A DNA stretch of 64,000 bases from positions 20,154 to 84,153 of the forward strand of contig CAKZLY010000023.1 in NCBI GenBank assembly GCA_937127445.1. The letters are read 5' to 3'. A model generated the notes under the pieces. The model made no database searches. It was given only the letters and a program-made list of their open reading frames with translations, and was not told where the DNA came from. This stretch comes from Eximiradius sp. (lineage in GTDB: Bacteria > Bacteroidota > Ignavibacteria > Kapaibacteriales > UBA2268). A program made the translations under genes and the position numbers. Each line of letters opens with the position of its first letter. The stretch's first letter is position 1. Positions 45,817-56,700 of this stretch are shown in pieces.

Positions 45817-48765
45817 ATGAAAAAATATATATTCATATTTTATATAATCCCAATTATTCAATTGTACTCGCAAGAAATTATTAATACCGAAGGAAAGGAT
45901 TTTTGGCTAACTTTTTTACCAAATTATCATAATATTAATTCAATTAATGAAACAGATTCGCTTTATATTTTTGTTTCGGCTCAGTTACCAACAAAGGGTG
46001 AGATAGTTTACAGAAACATAAATGGTTTGCTTACAACACGTAAATTTGAGATCACGGATCCATCTGTTGTTTACACGTTTGCTGTTTCATTTTTCAATTA
46101 CGAATTAAAAGGATTTAATAACAGCGGAAGAATTGATACAAACAACCAGTGTGAACGTCTTGCATATCAATATTTCAGAGTTATAACAGACGAAAATGTA
46201 ACAGTTTATGCGCTTAATCAAGCAAATTTGACAAGCGAAGCGTTCCTTGTATTACCATCAGATGTTTTGGGAAACGAATATTATATACTAACTTATAACT
46301 CTGACGGGAAATTAAGTACACTTAATCAAATAACAGGAGCAAGCACACCATCGCAATTTACCGTCTTGGCGATAGAAGACAGCACATTCGTGGAAATAAA
46401 ACCATCTGATGCAACTTACAGAAATGGCACAAATACGCAAAAACTATGGCTAAATAAGGGTGAATCATATCTTGTTCAAGCAAGAATTTCATCAAGCAAT
46501 CTAACTCGGGATTTGACAGGAAGCTACGTAAAATCTACGAAACCTATTGCAGTGTTTGCTGGGCATCAAAGAGCCACAATTCCGATTGATTTGCAAGACA
46601 ACAATCCTTCTCGTGATTTTCTTTGTGAGCAGATGATACCAACGCGAGCCTGGGGGAAAAATGCAATTGTCGTCCCTTTTGAAACTCCGAGAGAAATTAT
46701 TAAAAGTGGTAAAGATATAATCAGAATATTAGCATCCAACGACAACACCACAATACGAGTTGATAATTCAGAAGTAACCATTAATGCCAGGTCTTTCTTA
46801 GAATTGCCATTGGAAAACCCATCTTTTATAGAAGCAGATAAACCTATTTTAGTTGCTCAATATAAGAAAACGGCAAATTTAGAAGCAAGTAGAAATAACA
46901 TATCAGACCCTCTGATGCTAATAGTTCCACCAGTAGAACAGTATATAACTTCGTATAGAGTGATTAATGCACAGGCACCAGGATATGATGAAATCAAAGA
47001 CGAATATTATAAAGCTTATGAAGAACAATATGTTACAATCATTGCAGATAATATTGCATATACAAATGGTATTTTTATTAACAATATTAAAATCAACCAA
47101 TCACTATTTAAGCAAGTGCCCAATAAACAATATTATTGGGCAAATATTCGCGTTTCGGATGGGGTTAATTCTTTAAGTTCGGTTGGGAAATTTGCTGCTT
47201 ATGTATATGGATATGGCAATGCTAATTCTTATGGCTATCTTGGAGGTATGGGGATGGCTACTTTAGATGTTATGCCACCTGAAATTTATGCCAAAATAGA
47301 ATGTTACAAAATTAAAGGCACAGTTACAGATTCGAATTTAACTGATTCTAAAATTAGAACGGTCAATTCAAACAAACAAGAAAACGTTCGTTTATCAATA
47401 GAATCTTTCTCAGGATTAATTCCGGCACTCAGTTTCAATGCAGAATTAATAAATATTTACCAAGATGGTAGTTTCACAATCTTTGCGGAAGATGCACTTG
47501 GGCAAAAAACAGAAAAAACTTTTGAAATAGGTGGTTTCACAGTATCAGCACTTGGTTATTATTCTAATGAAATTCCCGTAAAGGTAACCAACTCACCTAC
47601 TAAGACAAACTTTTGTTTAGATTTTACATTGTATAATTATGGTAAGTTTGATGTAGAGATTGAGAAAGCATATTTTAAAAATAGTTCTTTTTATTCAGGT
47701 CCCGTTTCGAGACATAAGTTAGCTTCGAAAGATTCGATTTCATTAGAATTCTGTAATATATACGATAAAGATACGACAATTATAGACACACTTATTATTG
47801 AAAATGCCTGTGGGAAATTCGAAGTGATGAAATTAATCGCTACATTTATTAGCGATACTCTTCCGCCACAAATTCTATTAGTTGAAGAAAACTGCAACAA
47901 TAATTTTTCGTATAATTTACTTGAAGATAGAATTTATGATACTGGAATAGAAAATATCGTTATTGAAAAGCAGATAAATTGTGATATAAAATATGATTTC
48001 ACAGACAATAAAAACGCTAAACTTTATATAAATGTAATTAATCCAAGAGAAGATGCTGAGTTCCGAATAATAATTACGGACAAAAATAATTTGCAAAGCG
48101 TTATCGAAAAGATAATTCCTGGCTACACTATTTCCATCGCTTATTTAGAGAACGGAACTCCATTACTATTTGATACAACAAGCATTGGGGATTTAGTTTG
48201 TAATGGTATTGAGTTTTATAATTATGGAAGCTATGAATTAGTTTTGAATGATGTTTTTATGTTAGATAATATACACTTTTCAATTCCACCTAGCCAGAAA
48301 CCACTGAGAATAAAGCCAAAGGAAAAAAGACAAATCGATATCTGCTTCAATCCAACGGAAGCAAATAAAACCTACCGAGATTCAATAATTGTTGATTATA
48401 ATTGCATAATCACTAAAATCCCTGTAGATGGGACAAGCAAGAGGTTAGATTTTTCACTTTCGTCAAAATGCAATGTAGATGTAATTTTTTCAGTTAATAA
48501 ATCAACAGACAGAGTTCAAATTTTTCCCAATCCAATAATAAATAGCGGAATAATTCAAATTCCATTAATAGAAAATAACAAAACGATAAAAGTTGAGATA
48601 TATGATAGTTATTCGAACAAAATAGTTGAACTTTTTGATGGGAACAAAATAAATTCAGTGATAAATATTAGATTTGATGCAAAAGATTTTTGCAATGGTC
48701 TATATTTTGCTGTTGTTCATTACGATAATTCGATTGATAGGATACCATTTATAATTTTAAGATAA
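45817..48765 (+). CDS. IgGFc-binding-like secreted protein with T9SS sorting domain
   Basis: A 982-residue exported protein. A signal peptide (IFYIIPIIQLYSQ) is followed by an N-terminal part about 350 residues long (GKDFWLTFLPN, EAFLVLPSDVLGNEYYIL, PIAVFAGHQRATIP), which matches the IgGFc-binding domain seen in many Bacteroidota surface proteins. Further domains include choice-of-anchor-like repeats (about 735-890). The C-terminal region VQIFPNPIINSGIIQIP onwards is a type IX secretion sorting domain. GAGGTG precedes the ATG. Function is unknown; adhesion is plausible. Confidence 0.85.
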   Translation: MKKYIFIFYIIPIIQLYSQEIINTEGKDFWLTFLPNYHNINSINETDSLYIFVSAQLPTKGEIVYRNINGLLTTRKFEITDPSVVYTFAVSFFNYELKGFNNSGRIDTNNQCERLAYQYFRVITDENVTVYALNQANLTSEAFLVLPSDVLGNEYYILTYNSDGKLSTLNQITGASTPSQFTVLAIEDSTFVEIKPSDATYRNGTNTQKLWLNKGESYLVQARISSSNLTRDLTGSYVKSTKPIAVFAGHQRATIPIDLQDNNPSRDFLCEQMIPTRAWGKNAIVVPFETPREIIKSGKDIIRILASNDNTTIRVDNSEVTINARSFLELPLENPSFIEADKPILVAQYKKTANLEASRNNISDPLMLIVPPVEQYITSYRVINAQAPGYDEIKDEYYKAYEEQYVTIIADNIAYTNGIFINNIKINQSLFKQVPNKQYYWANIRVSDGVNSLSSVGKFAAYVYGYGNANSYGYLGGMGMATLDVMPPEIYAKIECYKIKGTVTDSNLTDSKIRTVNSNKQENVRLSIESFSGLIPALSFNAELINIYQDGSFTIFAEDALGQKTEKTFEIGGFTVSALGYYSNEIPVKVTNSPTKTNFCLDFTLYNYGKFDVEIEKAYFKNSSFYSGPVSRHKLASKDSISLEFCNIYDKDTTIIDTLIIENACGKFEVMKLIATFISDTLPPQILLVEENCNNNFSYNLLEDRIYDTGIENIVIEKQINCDIKYDFTDNKNAKLYINVINPREDAEFRIIITDKNNLQSVIEKIIPGYTISIAYLENGTPLLFDTTSIGDLVCNGIEFYNYGSYELVLNDVFMLDNIHFSIPPSQKPLRIKPKEKRQIDICFNPTEANKTYRDSIIVDYNCIITKIPVDGTSKRLDFSLSSKCNVDVIFSVNKSTDRVQIFPNPIINSGIIQIPLIENNKTIKVEIYDSYSNKIVELFDGNKINSVINIRFDAKDFCNGLYFAVVHYDNSIDRIPFIILR

Positions 48766-48771
48766 AGCAAT

Positions 48772-49125
48772 ATGAACAACAAGGCAAAAGGAAATAAAGG
48801 CGAAGATATTGCTGTTAATTTTCTTATAAATAAAGGGTATGAAATAAGAAAGCGAAATTTTCATTTTGGAAGATATGGCGAAATTGATATAATTGCCGAA
48901 AAAGACAATACTTTAATTTTTTTTGAGGTAAAGGCAAGGTATAATTACGATAAGTTTGGCGACCCCCTATTTGCAATAAATTTCAAAAAACAATCAAGTT
49001 TCCGACGTGCAGCGGAAGGTTATCTATACGTGAACAAAATTGAGGACAAGGAATGCAGATTCGATGTATTGATAGTTGATTTGAACAATTCTCAAGTAGA
49101 AAAACATTTAAAGAATGCATTTTAA
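48772..49125 (+). CDS. YraN family nuclease-fold protein (UPF0102)
   Basis: A 117-residue protein of the Holliday-junction-resolvase-like YraN group. The PD-(D/E)xK pattern is visible: GRYGEIDIIAEKDNTLIFFEVKAR, and the start GNKGEDIAVNFLINKGYEI matches the family. A nuclease role is inferred from the fold. It overlaps the end of uvrC by the palindromic TTAA and starts 7 bases after the T9SS gene. Confidence 0.9.
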   Translation: MNNKAKGNKGEDIAVNFLINKGYEIRKRNFHFGRYGEIDIIAEKDNTLIFFEVKARYNYDKFGDPLFAINFKKQSSFRRAAEGYLYVNKIEDKECRFDVLIVDLNNSQVEKHLKNAF

Positions 49126-50975
49126 CGATTTTCTCCGAAATACTTAATAATTGCTTCCGCTTGTTTCTTGGTAATATGTTTTGAAAGTTCATCTAAAGAA
49201 GCAGTTGAAATTTTTTCTACTGAGCCAAAAATTTTCAGTAGATTAAGAGCAGTTGTTTTGCCTATTGTTGGAATTTCAGTTAGTTGAGTATAAAGTGTAT
49301 TTTTATCACGGAGCTGGCGATGAAACGAAATAGCAAAACGATGAGCTTCGTCTCTGATTTGTTGCAAAAGTTTAAGACTGCTTGACGATTTTGGTAGAAG
49401 AATTGAATCTTTTTTGCCAGGTAGAAAAATTTCTTCTAATCTTTTTGCTAAACCAATTACAGTGACTTTATCCAAGAGACTAAGTCTTGTCAATACTTCA
49501 ACAGCAGCAGAGAGTTGCCCTTTGCCCCCATCAATAATGATTAAGTCAGGCAGTTTTTGATTTTCCTCGATTAATCTACTATAACGACGTTCAACAACTT
49601 CACGCATAGAAGCAAAATCGTCGTTTACTTCAACAGTTTTAATTTTAAATTTGCGGTAATCGGATTTTTTGGGTTTACCGTTTTCGAAAACAACGAGGGA
49701 TGAAACCAAATTTGTTCCTTGAAGATGCGAATTGTCAAAGCATTCCATTCGAATGGGTGGATTTTTAAGTCGCAAATCTCTTTGAAGGGTAAGCACGCTG
49801 CGAGCAATATTTTGCTCACGTTTCGAAAAGGCAAGAATGTATTCATTAAGAATAAAATTGGCATTTGCATTAGCCATATCGATGATTTTTTTCTTTTCAC
49901 CAATTTTGGGTATTTGAATAGATAGAGTTTTGCCACGCCGTTTGCCAAGCCAATCAGTAATATATTCAAGTTGGTCGAACTCACAAGGAACAAGCAATTC
50001 AGCAGGAATAAAGTCTGTTTCCAAATACCATTTTTCTATAGTCTTTGCAATTATTTCAGCTTCGGTGTCTAATTCAGCATTTTTAATAATGTAATGCCTT
50101 TTCCCGAGCAATTTACCTTCACGAACTTTAAGGACGATTGAACAAGCGTAGCTATCGATTTTAGCAATGCCGAAAATGTCTCTATCAATAAAATCTGTGA
50201 AAATAACTTTCTGCCGCGAGGAAAATTCACGTAGAGCTTGAAGTTTGTTTCTAACAAGGGCTGCTTTTTCAAATTCCATTTTTTCTGAAAACAAAAACAT
50301 TTCTTCTTCAAGAATTTTTTCAATTTCACGAGTTTTTCCGGAAAGAACTTGTATCGCTGATTTAACATTATTGATATATTCCTCACGCGAAATATGTTCC
50401 TCGCAAGGGCCCTGGCATTTACGAATATGATAATCCAAACATACTTTGAATTTTTTGCGAGAAATAGCATTTCCTGTAAGTTTCAAGTCGCAGCTTCGTA
50501 ATTGGAAGATAGTGCGAATTGAACGAATTAATTGTTTAATACTGCGAACATCAGTAAATGGACCAAAGTATTTAGAACCGTCTTTAATAAGTTTTCTTGT
50601 CGGGAAAATGCGAGGAAATTCCTCATTTGTAACTCGAACGTAAGGATAAGATTTATCATCACGAAGCATTATGTTGTATTTTGGTTTCAGGGATTTGATT
50701 AAATTATCTTCTAGCAGAAATGCTTCTATTTCAGAATCGACGATAATAATCTCGAAACCGAAAATATGGCGAATCATAGCATTTGTTTTAGCGTCTTGAG
50801 GCTTCCCAACTTGGAAGTAAGAACGAACTCTATTTCTAAGATTTTTAGATTTACCAACATAAATAACTTTGCCATTTTTATCTTTAAATTGATAAATACC
50901 AGGCTTTGGTGGCAAATTAGATAATTTGTCGCCGAGCAAGTCAATTTTTTCTTGTATGATTTCAAATTTTTCCAT
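49122..50975 (-). CDS. uvrC: excinuclease ABC subunit UvrC
   Basis: Nucleotide excision repair nuclease of 617 residues. Domains: GIY-YIG (PGIYQFKDKNGKVIYVGKSKNLRNRV), a UvrB-binding helix near residue 200-240 (ILEEEMFLFSEKMEFEKAALVRNK), the C-terminal RNaseH-like endonuclease half (ECFDNSHLQGTNLV, DGGKGQLSAA), and a HhH tail (EIPTIGKTTALNLLKIFGS). The length is normal. A TTGACA-17-TATTAG promoter lies upstream. Confidence 0.97.
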   Translation of the reverse strand: MEKFEIIQEKIDLLGDKLSNLPPKPGIYQFKDKNGKVIYVGKSKNLRNRVRSYFQVGKPQDAKTNAMIRHIFGFEIIIVDSEIEAFLLEDNLIKSLKPKYNIMLRDDKSYPYVRVTNEEFPRIFPTRKLIKDGSKYFGPFTDVRSIKQLIRSIRTIFQLRSCDLKLTGNAISRKKFKVCLDYHIRKCQGPCEEHISREEYINNVKSAIQVLSGKTREIEKILEEEMFLFSEKMEFEKAALVRNKLQALREFSSRQKVIFTDFIDRDIFGIAKIDSYACSIVLKVREGKLLGKRHYIIKNAELDTEAEIIAKTIEKWYLETDFIPAELLVPCEFDQLEYITDWLGKRRGKTLSIQIPKIGEKKKIIDMANANANFILNEYILAFSKREQNIARSVLTLQRDLRLKNPPIRMECFDNSHLQGTNLVSSLVVFENGKPKKSDYRKFKIKTVEVNDDFASMREVVERRYSRLIEENQKLPDLIIIDGGKGQLSAAVEVLTRLSLLDKVTVIGLAKRLEEIFLPGKKDSILLPKSSSSLKLLQQIRDEAHRFAISFHRQLRDKNTLYTQLTEIPTIGKTTALNLLKIFGSVEKISTASLDELSKHITKKQAEAIIKYFGENR

Positions 50976-50999
50976 TTTATAAAATATATATTATCTGTT

Positions 51000-51028
51000 C
51001 TAATATTTAATTTTATTAAATTTGTCAA
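51000..51028 (-). promoter_or_regulatory. sigma-70-like promoter of uvrC
   Basis: On the minus strand TTGACA (51028-51023), 17 bases, TATTAG (51005-51000), ending 24 bases before the uvrC ATG. Perfect -35, four of six -10 matches. Confidence 0.5.
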
Positions 51029-51100
51029 GTATTTAGCAGTATTAACGATAAAATAAGCAATAGAGTATATTTTTACAAACATAAATTCAATGAGGGGAAA

Positions 51101-51976
51101 ATGGAAATAATACGAACAATAAGAGAAATGCAAAATTTATCGAAAAAATTATCAAATAAAGGTGTAGTAATAGGCTGCGTTCCAACAATGGGCTATTTGC
51201 ACGAGGGACACTTGAATTTAATTAGAAAAGCCAAAGAAATTAGTGATTATGTTGTAATGACATTATTTGTCAATCCCAAGCAGTTTGGACCGAATGAAGA
51301 TTTTGAAAGGTACCCGAGAGATTTCGAAAGGGATTATAAGCTTGCTGAAAATGCAGGGTGCGATTTGATTTTTGCTCCTGATATTATCGAGATGTATCCA
51401 ATTGGATTTTCTACTTCTGTTGAAATACATAACATAACGAGTAAATTCGAAGGCGAGCGGCGACCTGGACATTTTGATGGTGTTGCATTAGTTGTAGCCA
51501 AATTGTTTAATGCTGTCAAACCAGATGTTGCTATTTTCGGACAAAAAGATTACCAGCAAACACTTGTAATTAAGCAATTAGTTCGAGATTTGAATTTCGA
51601 CTTGAAGATTGTAGTTGCCCCAACCGTACGCGAAGCAGACGGGCTTGCAATGAGTTCGCGAAACACTTATTTAACACCTGAACTAAGAGCCAAAGCTAAT
51701 GTTTTATTTAACGCACTTGAAGATGGAATTAAAGCAATAGAAGGAGGTTGCCGCGAGAGAAAAGTAATAAATGCAATATTACACAAAAGGTTAAGAACCG
51801 TTCAAGAAATAAAAATAGATTATGCTTGTGCAGCGTTGGCTGATAATTTAGATGAACCTGATGTATTTCTTGCTGGCGACCACGTGGTATTGTTAATTGC
51901 GTGTTATCTTGGTACAACAAGATTGATAGATAATGCACTTGTTACAATTCCGAAAACCAACACAAATAAGGGGTAA
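51101..51976 (+). CDS. panC: pantothenate synthetase PanC
   Basis: Joins pantoate and beta-alanine with ATP to give pantothenate. The 291-residue protein has the nucleotidyltransferase HIGH-type motif PTMGYLHEGHLNLI, the pantoate-binding KQFGPNEDFERYPR, GQKDYQQTLVIKQL and the KMSKS-like SSRNTYL. GAGGGGAAA precedes the ATG. It ends 3 bases from the convergent phosphohexomutase. No panB or panD is near. Confidence 0.96.
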   Translation: MEIIRTIREMQNLSKKLSNKGVVIGCVPTMGYLHEGHLNLIRKAKEISDYVVMTLFVNPKQFGPNEDFERYPRDFERDYKLAENAGCDLIFAPDIIEMYPIGFSTSVEIHNITSKFEGERRPGHFDGVALVVAKLFNAVKPDVAIFGQKDYQQTLVIKQLVRDLNFDLKIVVAPTVREADGLAMSSRNTYLTPELRAKANVLFNALEDGIKAIEGGCRERKVINAILHKRLRTVQEIKIDYACAALADNLDEPDVFLAGDHVVLLIACYLGTTRLIDNALVTIPKTNTNKG

Positions 51977-51979
51977 TAG

Positions 51980-53335
51980 TTACAGTAATTTTTTTGCTGT
52001 TTCTATTAATTCATTTGTTTGATCTTCGCTTTGTGATTCAGCAATAATACGAATTATGGGTTCAGTATTAGACTTTCTGATTTGCAACCAGCTATTATTC
52101 AGAAAATCTATACGTAATCCATCTTGTTCGTCGAACACACCTTGAAGAAAACTTTTCTTAAATTTATTAATAAGGCTCGAAAAATCTCTGTCAAAAGAAA
52201 ATTTTTCTTTTTTCATAAAAAGTTTCGGAAAAGAGGCGATAACGTCGAAAATATTTTGATTTTTATCTACAATTTCAGTAAGAATCAAAGCTAAACCAAC
52301 AAGAGAATCTCTTCCATAATGGCATTGAGGTAGGATAACTCCACCGCTTCCTTCGCCACCGATTATGGCGGCTACTTCTTTCATTTTCTTAACTACATTG
52401 ATTTCGCCAACAGGCGAACGGTGAAGTTTTGCATTATGTTGGTTACAAATCCATTCACTAATATTTGAAGACGATAAATTCACAACAACGGTATTATCTT
52501 TTGCTTTTGAATTGCGAAGTACTGCATCAACGGCAAGAGCAATTGTTAATTCTTCATTAATACATTCACCATTATTATCAACAAGCACAAGTCTATCAGC
52601 ATCTGGATCAACAGCAACGCCAAAATCGCATTTGTTCATTTGAACAAATTCAGCAAGCTGAGCTAAATTTTTAGGAAGAGGTTCGGGTTCGTGCGGAAAG
52701 ACCCCGGAGCCATCACAAAATAGTTCAAGTGTTTCGCAATCAAAGCTTTTTAGCAATGCAGGGACAGCAACTGAACCACTTGCGTTTACCGCATCAACGG
52801 CAATCTTGAATTTTCTATTTCTAATAACCTCAATTTTTGACTTTACAATATCAATATCGAGAATTTTATCAATATGAAAATTAATTGCATTGTTAATAGT
52901 TTCAATCTTCCCAGAGCGATGATTAACAACACTATCCGGGTTATCAACAAAATCCCACAATTTTTGGTTTTCAAATTCATCAAGAAAAACACCATAGGAA
53001 TTAATAAACTTCAAGCCATTCCAGTTTTGAGGATTGTGAGAAGCTGTAATTGCTATTCCGCCTTCGAAATTAGATAATTCAGAATAGAGTTGAACAGTTG
53101 GAGTAGGAACAACACCGAGCGAAACAACCTCACATCCCAGATTAGATAATTCACTAAGCACTAATTTTTCTATTTCGTTACTTCCCTGGCGACCGTCTCT
53201 ACCTACAACAATTCGTCCGAAATTAAGCAGTTTTGCAAATGCTCTAATGTAGGAACTTATCAATTTAGTATTCAGAGAGCCGTCATCAGTTGTGGCTCGA
53301 AGTCCAGAAATTGAACGAACAACAGGCATATTCAT
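51980..53335 (-). CDS. phosphohexomutase (phosphomannomutase/phosphoglucosamine mutase type)
   Basis: A 451-residue alpha-D-phosphohexomutase. The phosphoserine loop is ITASHNPQNWNGLK (Ser99), the metal loop DPDADRLVL, the sugar loop GEGSGGVI and the phosphate loop RKSNTEPIIRII. It could be GlmM (glucosamine-1-phosphate, cell wall) or ManB/Pgm; the GSGGVILP form is common in Bacteroidota GlmM-like proteins. Two starts (53335 or 53329) are possible. It is just upstream (plus strand view) of the initiator tRNA. Confidence 0.9.
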   Translation of the reverse strand: MNMPVVRSISGLRATTDDGSLNTKLISSYIRAFAKLLNFGRIVVGRDGRQGSNEIEKLVLSELSNLGCEVVSLGVVPTPTVQLYSELSNFEGGIAITASHNPQNWNGLKFINSYGVFLDEFENQKLWDFVDNPDSVVNHRSGKIETINNAINFHIDKILDIDIVKSKIEVIRNRKFKIAVDAVNASGSVAVPALLKSFDCETLELFCDGSGVFPHEPEPLPKNLAQLAEFVQMNKCDFGVAVDPDADRLVLVDNNGECINEELTIALAVDAVLRNSKAKDNTVVVNLSSSNISEWICNQHNAKLHRSPVGEINVVKKMKEVAAIIGGEGSGGVILPQCHYGRDSLVGLALILTEIVDKNQNIFDVIASFPKLFMKKEKFSFDRDFSSLINKFKKSFLQGVFDEQDGLRIDFLNNSWLQIRKSNTEPIIRIIAESQSEDQTNELIETAKKLL

Positions 53336-53359
53336 CCAGAATGAGGTTTAACAAATTAA

Positions 53360-53383
53360 AAAGGGGCTGTCAAAAGCCCCTTT
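53360..53383 (-). terminator. terminator of the initiator tRNA gene
   Basis: AAAGGGGCT and AGCCCCTTT form a perfect 9-bp stem with a 6-base loop; on the minus strand a T-run follows. It lies just past the tRNA 3' end. Confidence 0.85.
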
Positions 53384-53389
53384 GAGTAG

Positions 53390-53461
53390 TGGCGGGGTCA
53401 GGACTTGAACCTGAAACCTTCGGGTTATGAGCCCGACGAGATACCATTACTCCACCCCGCT
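53390..53461 (-). tRNA. initiator tRNA-fMet (CAT)
   Basis: Minus-strand cloverleaf with anticodon CAT in GGGCTCATAACCCG. The three consecutive G-C pairs of the anticodon stem, as in E. coli tRNA-fMet, mark an initiator. Base 1 (A) faces base 72 (C): a mismatch replacing the C-A found in E. coli, also an initiator feature. Acceptor GCGGGG/CCCCGC. CCA is not encoded. Length 72 without CCA, with a small D-loop. Confidence 0.9.
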
Positions 53462-53717
53462 ATAATTTGGAATACAAAATTAACACATTTTTAATTAAAA
53501 TCCAAGAAGAATTTTATTCACACGCATTGTATCTAAAAAATAATACGGGTGTTATTAGTAAGTAATAAATTTGCAACATATAAAATTATATAGAAAATAA
53601 AAATTGTCATTGAAAAAACAGAAATAATATTGATGAAAATTTGGTCTAACTGACTAAACATAAATAAATAAGTCGATTTTTTTTTAGTATATTAAAGAAA
53701 AACAGTAGAGGCAAAAA

Positions 53718-56700
53718 ATGAAAAAATTAATTACTCTTTGTATCCTGATGCTATTGCAGATTAGCATTGTTTTTTCTCAAACAATTAACAACAAAGGTAT
53801 TTTTATTGAAAGAGCGGGGCAAAAATTATCAAATGATTATTTTAGTCCAAGAGAAATGATCGAAATACCCCAATTAGATAAAAAGTATTATCTTCCACAA
53901 GCAATACATATAAAAACAAAGCAAAATTTGACACTTGAAAAGAACAAATATGCTAAGTTATCACCGTCTATCCAATCAAGCACTGAAGGATTAGGCGATG
54001 TAAGAATAAAAGCATTATTTCCAGATTATTCAGAATATAAAAAGATGTCTGAAGACAAATATGGTGTAGGAAGAATATATGAACTCAGATATAGCAATCC
54101 AATAGATCCGTATGACGTATGTAAAGAGCTGCTAAAAAACCCTGAGATAGAATATGCCTATCCAATATTTATACGCTATCCATATTTCTCACCAAATGAC
54201 CCACTTATTACAAATCAGTATTATTTAACAAATATTGCAGCATATCAAGCGTGGGATGTATCGCTTGGCGATACAACAGTTGTTATTGCAATTGTTGACT
54301 CAGGTATTGACTATACTCATCCCGATTTGCAGGATAATTTATCATCTACCCAATATGATTTTGTAGGTGATGTAACCTATACTGATGTCCAGAATGGCAA
54401 TTGGAAAGAAGACAACGACCCAAGACCATCGAGTAGCAACAATACTCACGGAACACACGTAACTGGTTGTGCAAATGCTGTAACTAACAATGGGATTGGG
54501 ATTGCATCAATAGGAGCAAAATGCAAATATATGCCGATTAAGGTTGGTGCGGATAATCCAAATGTAAATGGTATTTTCCGTGGATATGAAGCAATATTAT
54601 ATGCAGCTCAAAATGGGGCCAAAGTAATAAATTGCAGTTGGGGTGGTCCTGGATTTTCGCAAGCAGAACAGGATATCATAAATCAAGCAGTTGCATTAGG
54701 AAGTGTGGTAGTAGTAGCAGCAGGAAATGATGGATATTTTTTAAATACATATCCTCAGTATCCAGCAAATTATAGTAATGTTATTTGCGTGGGAGCAACA
54801 AACCAATCGGATAAAGCAACAAGTTTTTCAAATTATGGGCAGTCTGTAACAGTTTTTGCTCCGGGACAAGCAATTTATTCTACAATACCCAATAACAGAT
54901 ATACAAGTTATGATGGGACTTCAATGGCATCACCCATTGTTGCCGGACTGGCGGGTCTTGTACGAAGTGCATTCCCACACTATACGCCGATACAAGTATA
55001 TCATCAAATTAGGAGTACTGTCGATAATTTTGTTACAAATCAAGACAACAGACCTCTTTACTACGGTCGTGTAAATGCATATAAGGCTCTTACGTTCAAT
55101 AATCCTAAATATCCTGACAGAAAAATTCCGGGGTGCGGAGTAGTAGATTTTTCAATTAGCGGTAGCGACGCTATTACAAATTATGCTCGCCAAACACTAA
55201 AAATAAAAATTAAGAATTACCTATCCCCTACTTCTTCAAATTTTAAAGTGAAATTTTCCTCATACGATAAAAATTTAATCATTTATGGAAATCAGAATTA
55301 TGTTGGTATTTTAGGTAATATGGAAGAAAAAGAATTTACAGTTGATATCGAATTAAAGAATACAAATTTGTGGTTTAGTGGATATGTAGATGTATTATTA
55401 AGTTTCGAAGACGATAATTATATTGATTACAATCTTGTAAAAATTCCAATAAAAATAAAGACAGAAAATACATATACTACTCAGTCTTTTATCCCGGCAA
55501 GTTATTCTTTGAAGATTAATCATACTTATAGTCCGAATTATTCTTCACTATGGCTGGTTGGTTCAATTTATGATTTTCTCAGTGTGATTTATCTTAGAAA
55601 TCAAAATGGAGCATCTTATATACCCCAGGGGAACAATCAATTGCAAGCAGTATATGCATTCAACGATAGCAAAGCAGCGGTTGCGATTAATTCAGTTACA
55701 AGCGTGCCATCAGTTTCGATGACTACAAATCAAGGGCAAAACTGGACAAGTAAAACACTTTCTAATTATATGACACTAATAAGAAACATTCATTTCTTCG
55801 ATGATAACAATGGAGTAGCAATAGGGAACCCATTAAACAACAGATATGGGGTTGCAATAACAACTGATGGTGGAAATAGCTGGTCGTCGCCTGAAAGCAC
55901 TCTTCCAGCATCATCTGGCGAAACAGCTCTGACCGGTTCAATCGCTTCGACTTCTAACAGCATCTGGTTTGGCACAAGCATCGGAAAAATATATCGTTCT
56001 TCTAATAAGGGACGAAACTGGACTTCTCATTATGTAGCAAGCCAAGTATCTATTCCATTAATTGCATTCAAAGATGAGAGCAACGGATTAACTATATATC
56101 AGAAAAGTGATGGAAGCTACAATTTGGCAAAAACAACGAATGCAGGTGTGAACTGGGCTACAGATGTATATAATATTTCAAGTATGGGAAATAAGCCTGT
56201 ATATCTATATTCTCCAAAGAACAAAAATGTGTATATATTAGTACTTGAAAATGGTTCGGTTTATATTTCTCATAATGATGGAGAGAGTTGGACACCAATT
56301 CTATCGAGATACACTGAGGGAGTGAAAAACTGCGCAGCGGTACTATCGGGAAACAATGTAAGAATATGGATGGCTAGCCCAACTTATATTTCTACATTAG
56401 ACTTCCCTATTCCTGTCAGCAATCCAACAAAAGAATTGACTATTCTTAACGGTGAGAAATTAAATTTTGGCAATGTGCGGGTCGGGACGAACAAAATTGA
56501 AAGAATAACTCTTGAAAATAAAGGCAACACAAGAATATTTATTGATAAAGTTTATATCAAAGGGACAGATGCTGATGAATTTACTATTACTATTGGAACT
56601 TCTGAATATGTAGATGCTGGTGCAACAGGAAATGTTAGAATTCGCTTTAGTCCAAAAACTGTTGGTGAAAAAAACGCAATTTTGGTAATTGAAAGCGATG

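Noticed and set aside
49625..49993. 122-codon minus frame within uvrC
   Set aside because: Out of frame with the full UvrC protein.
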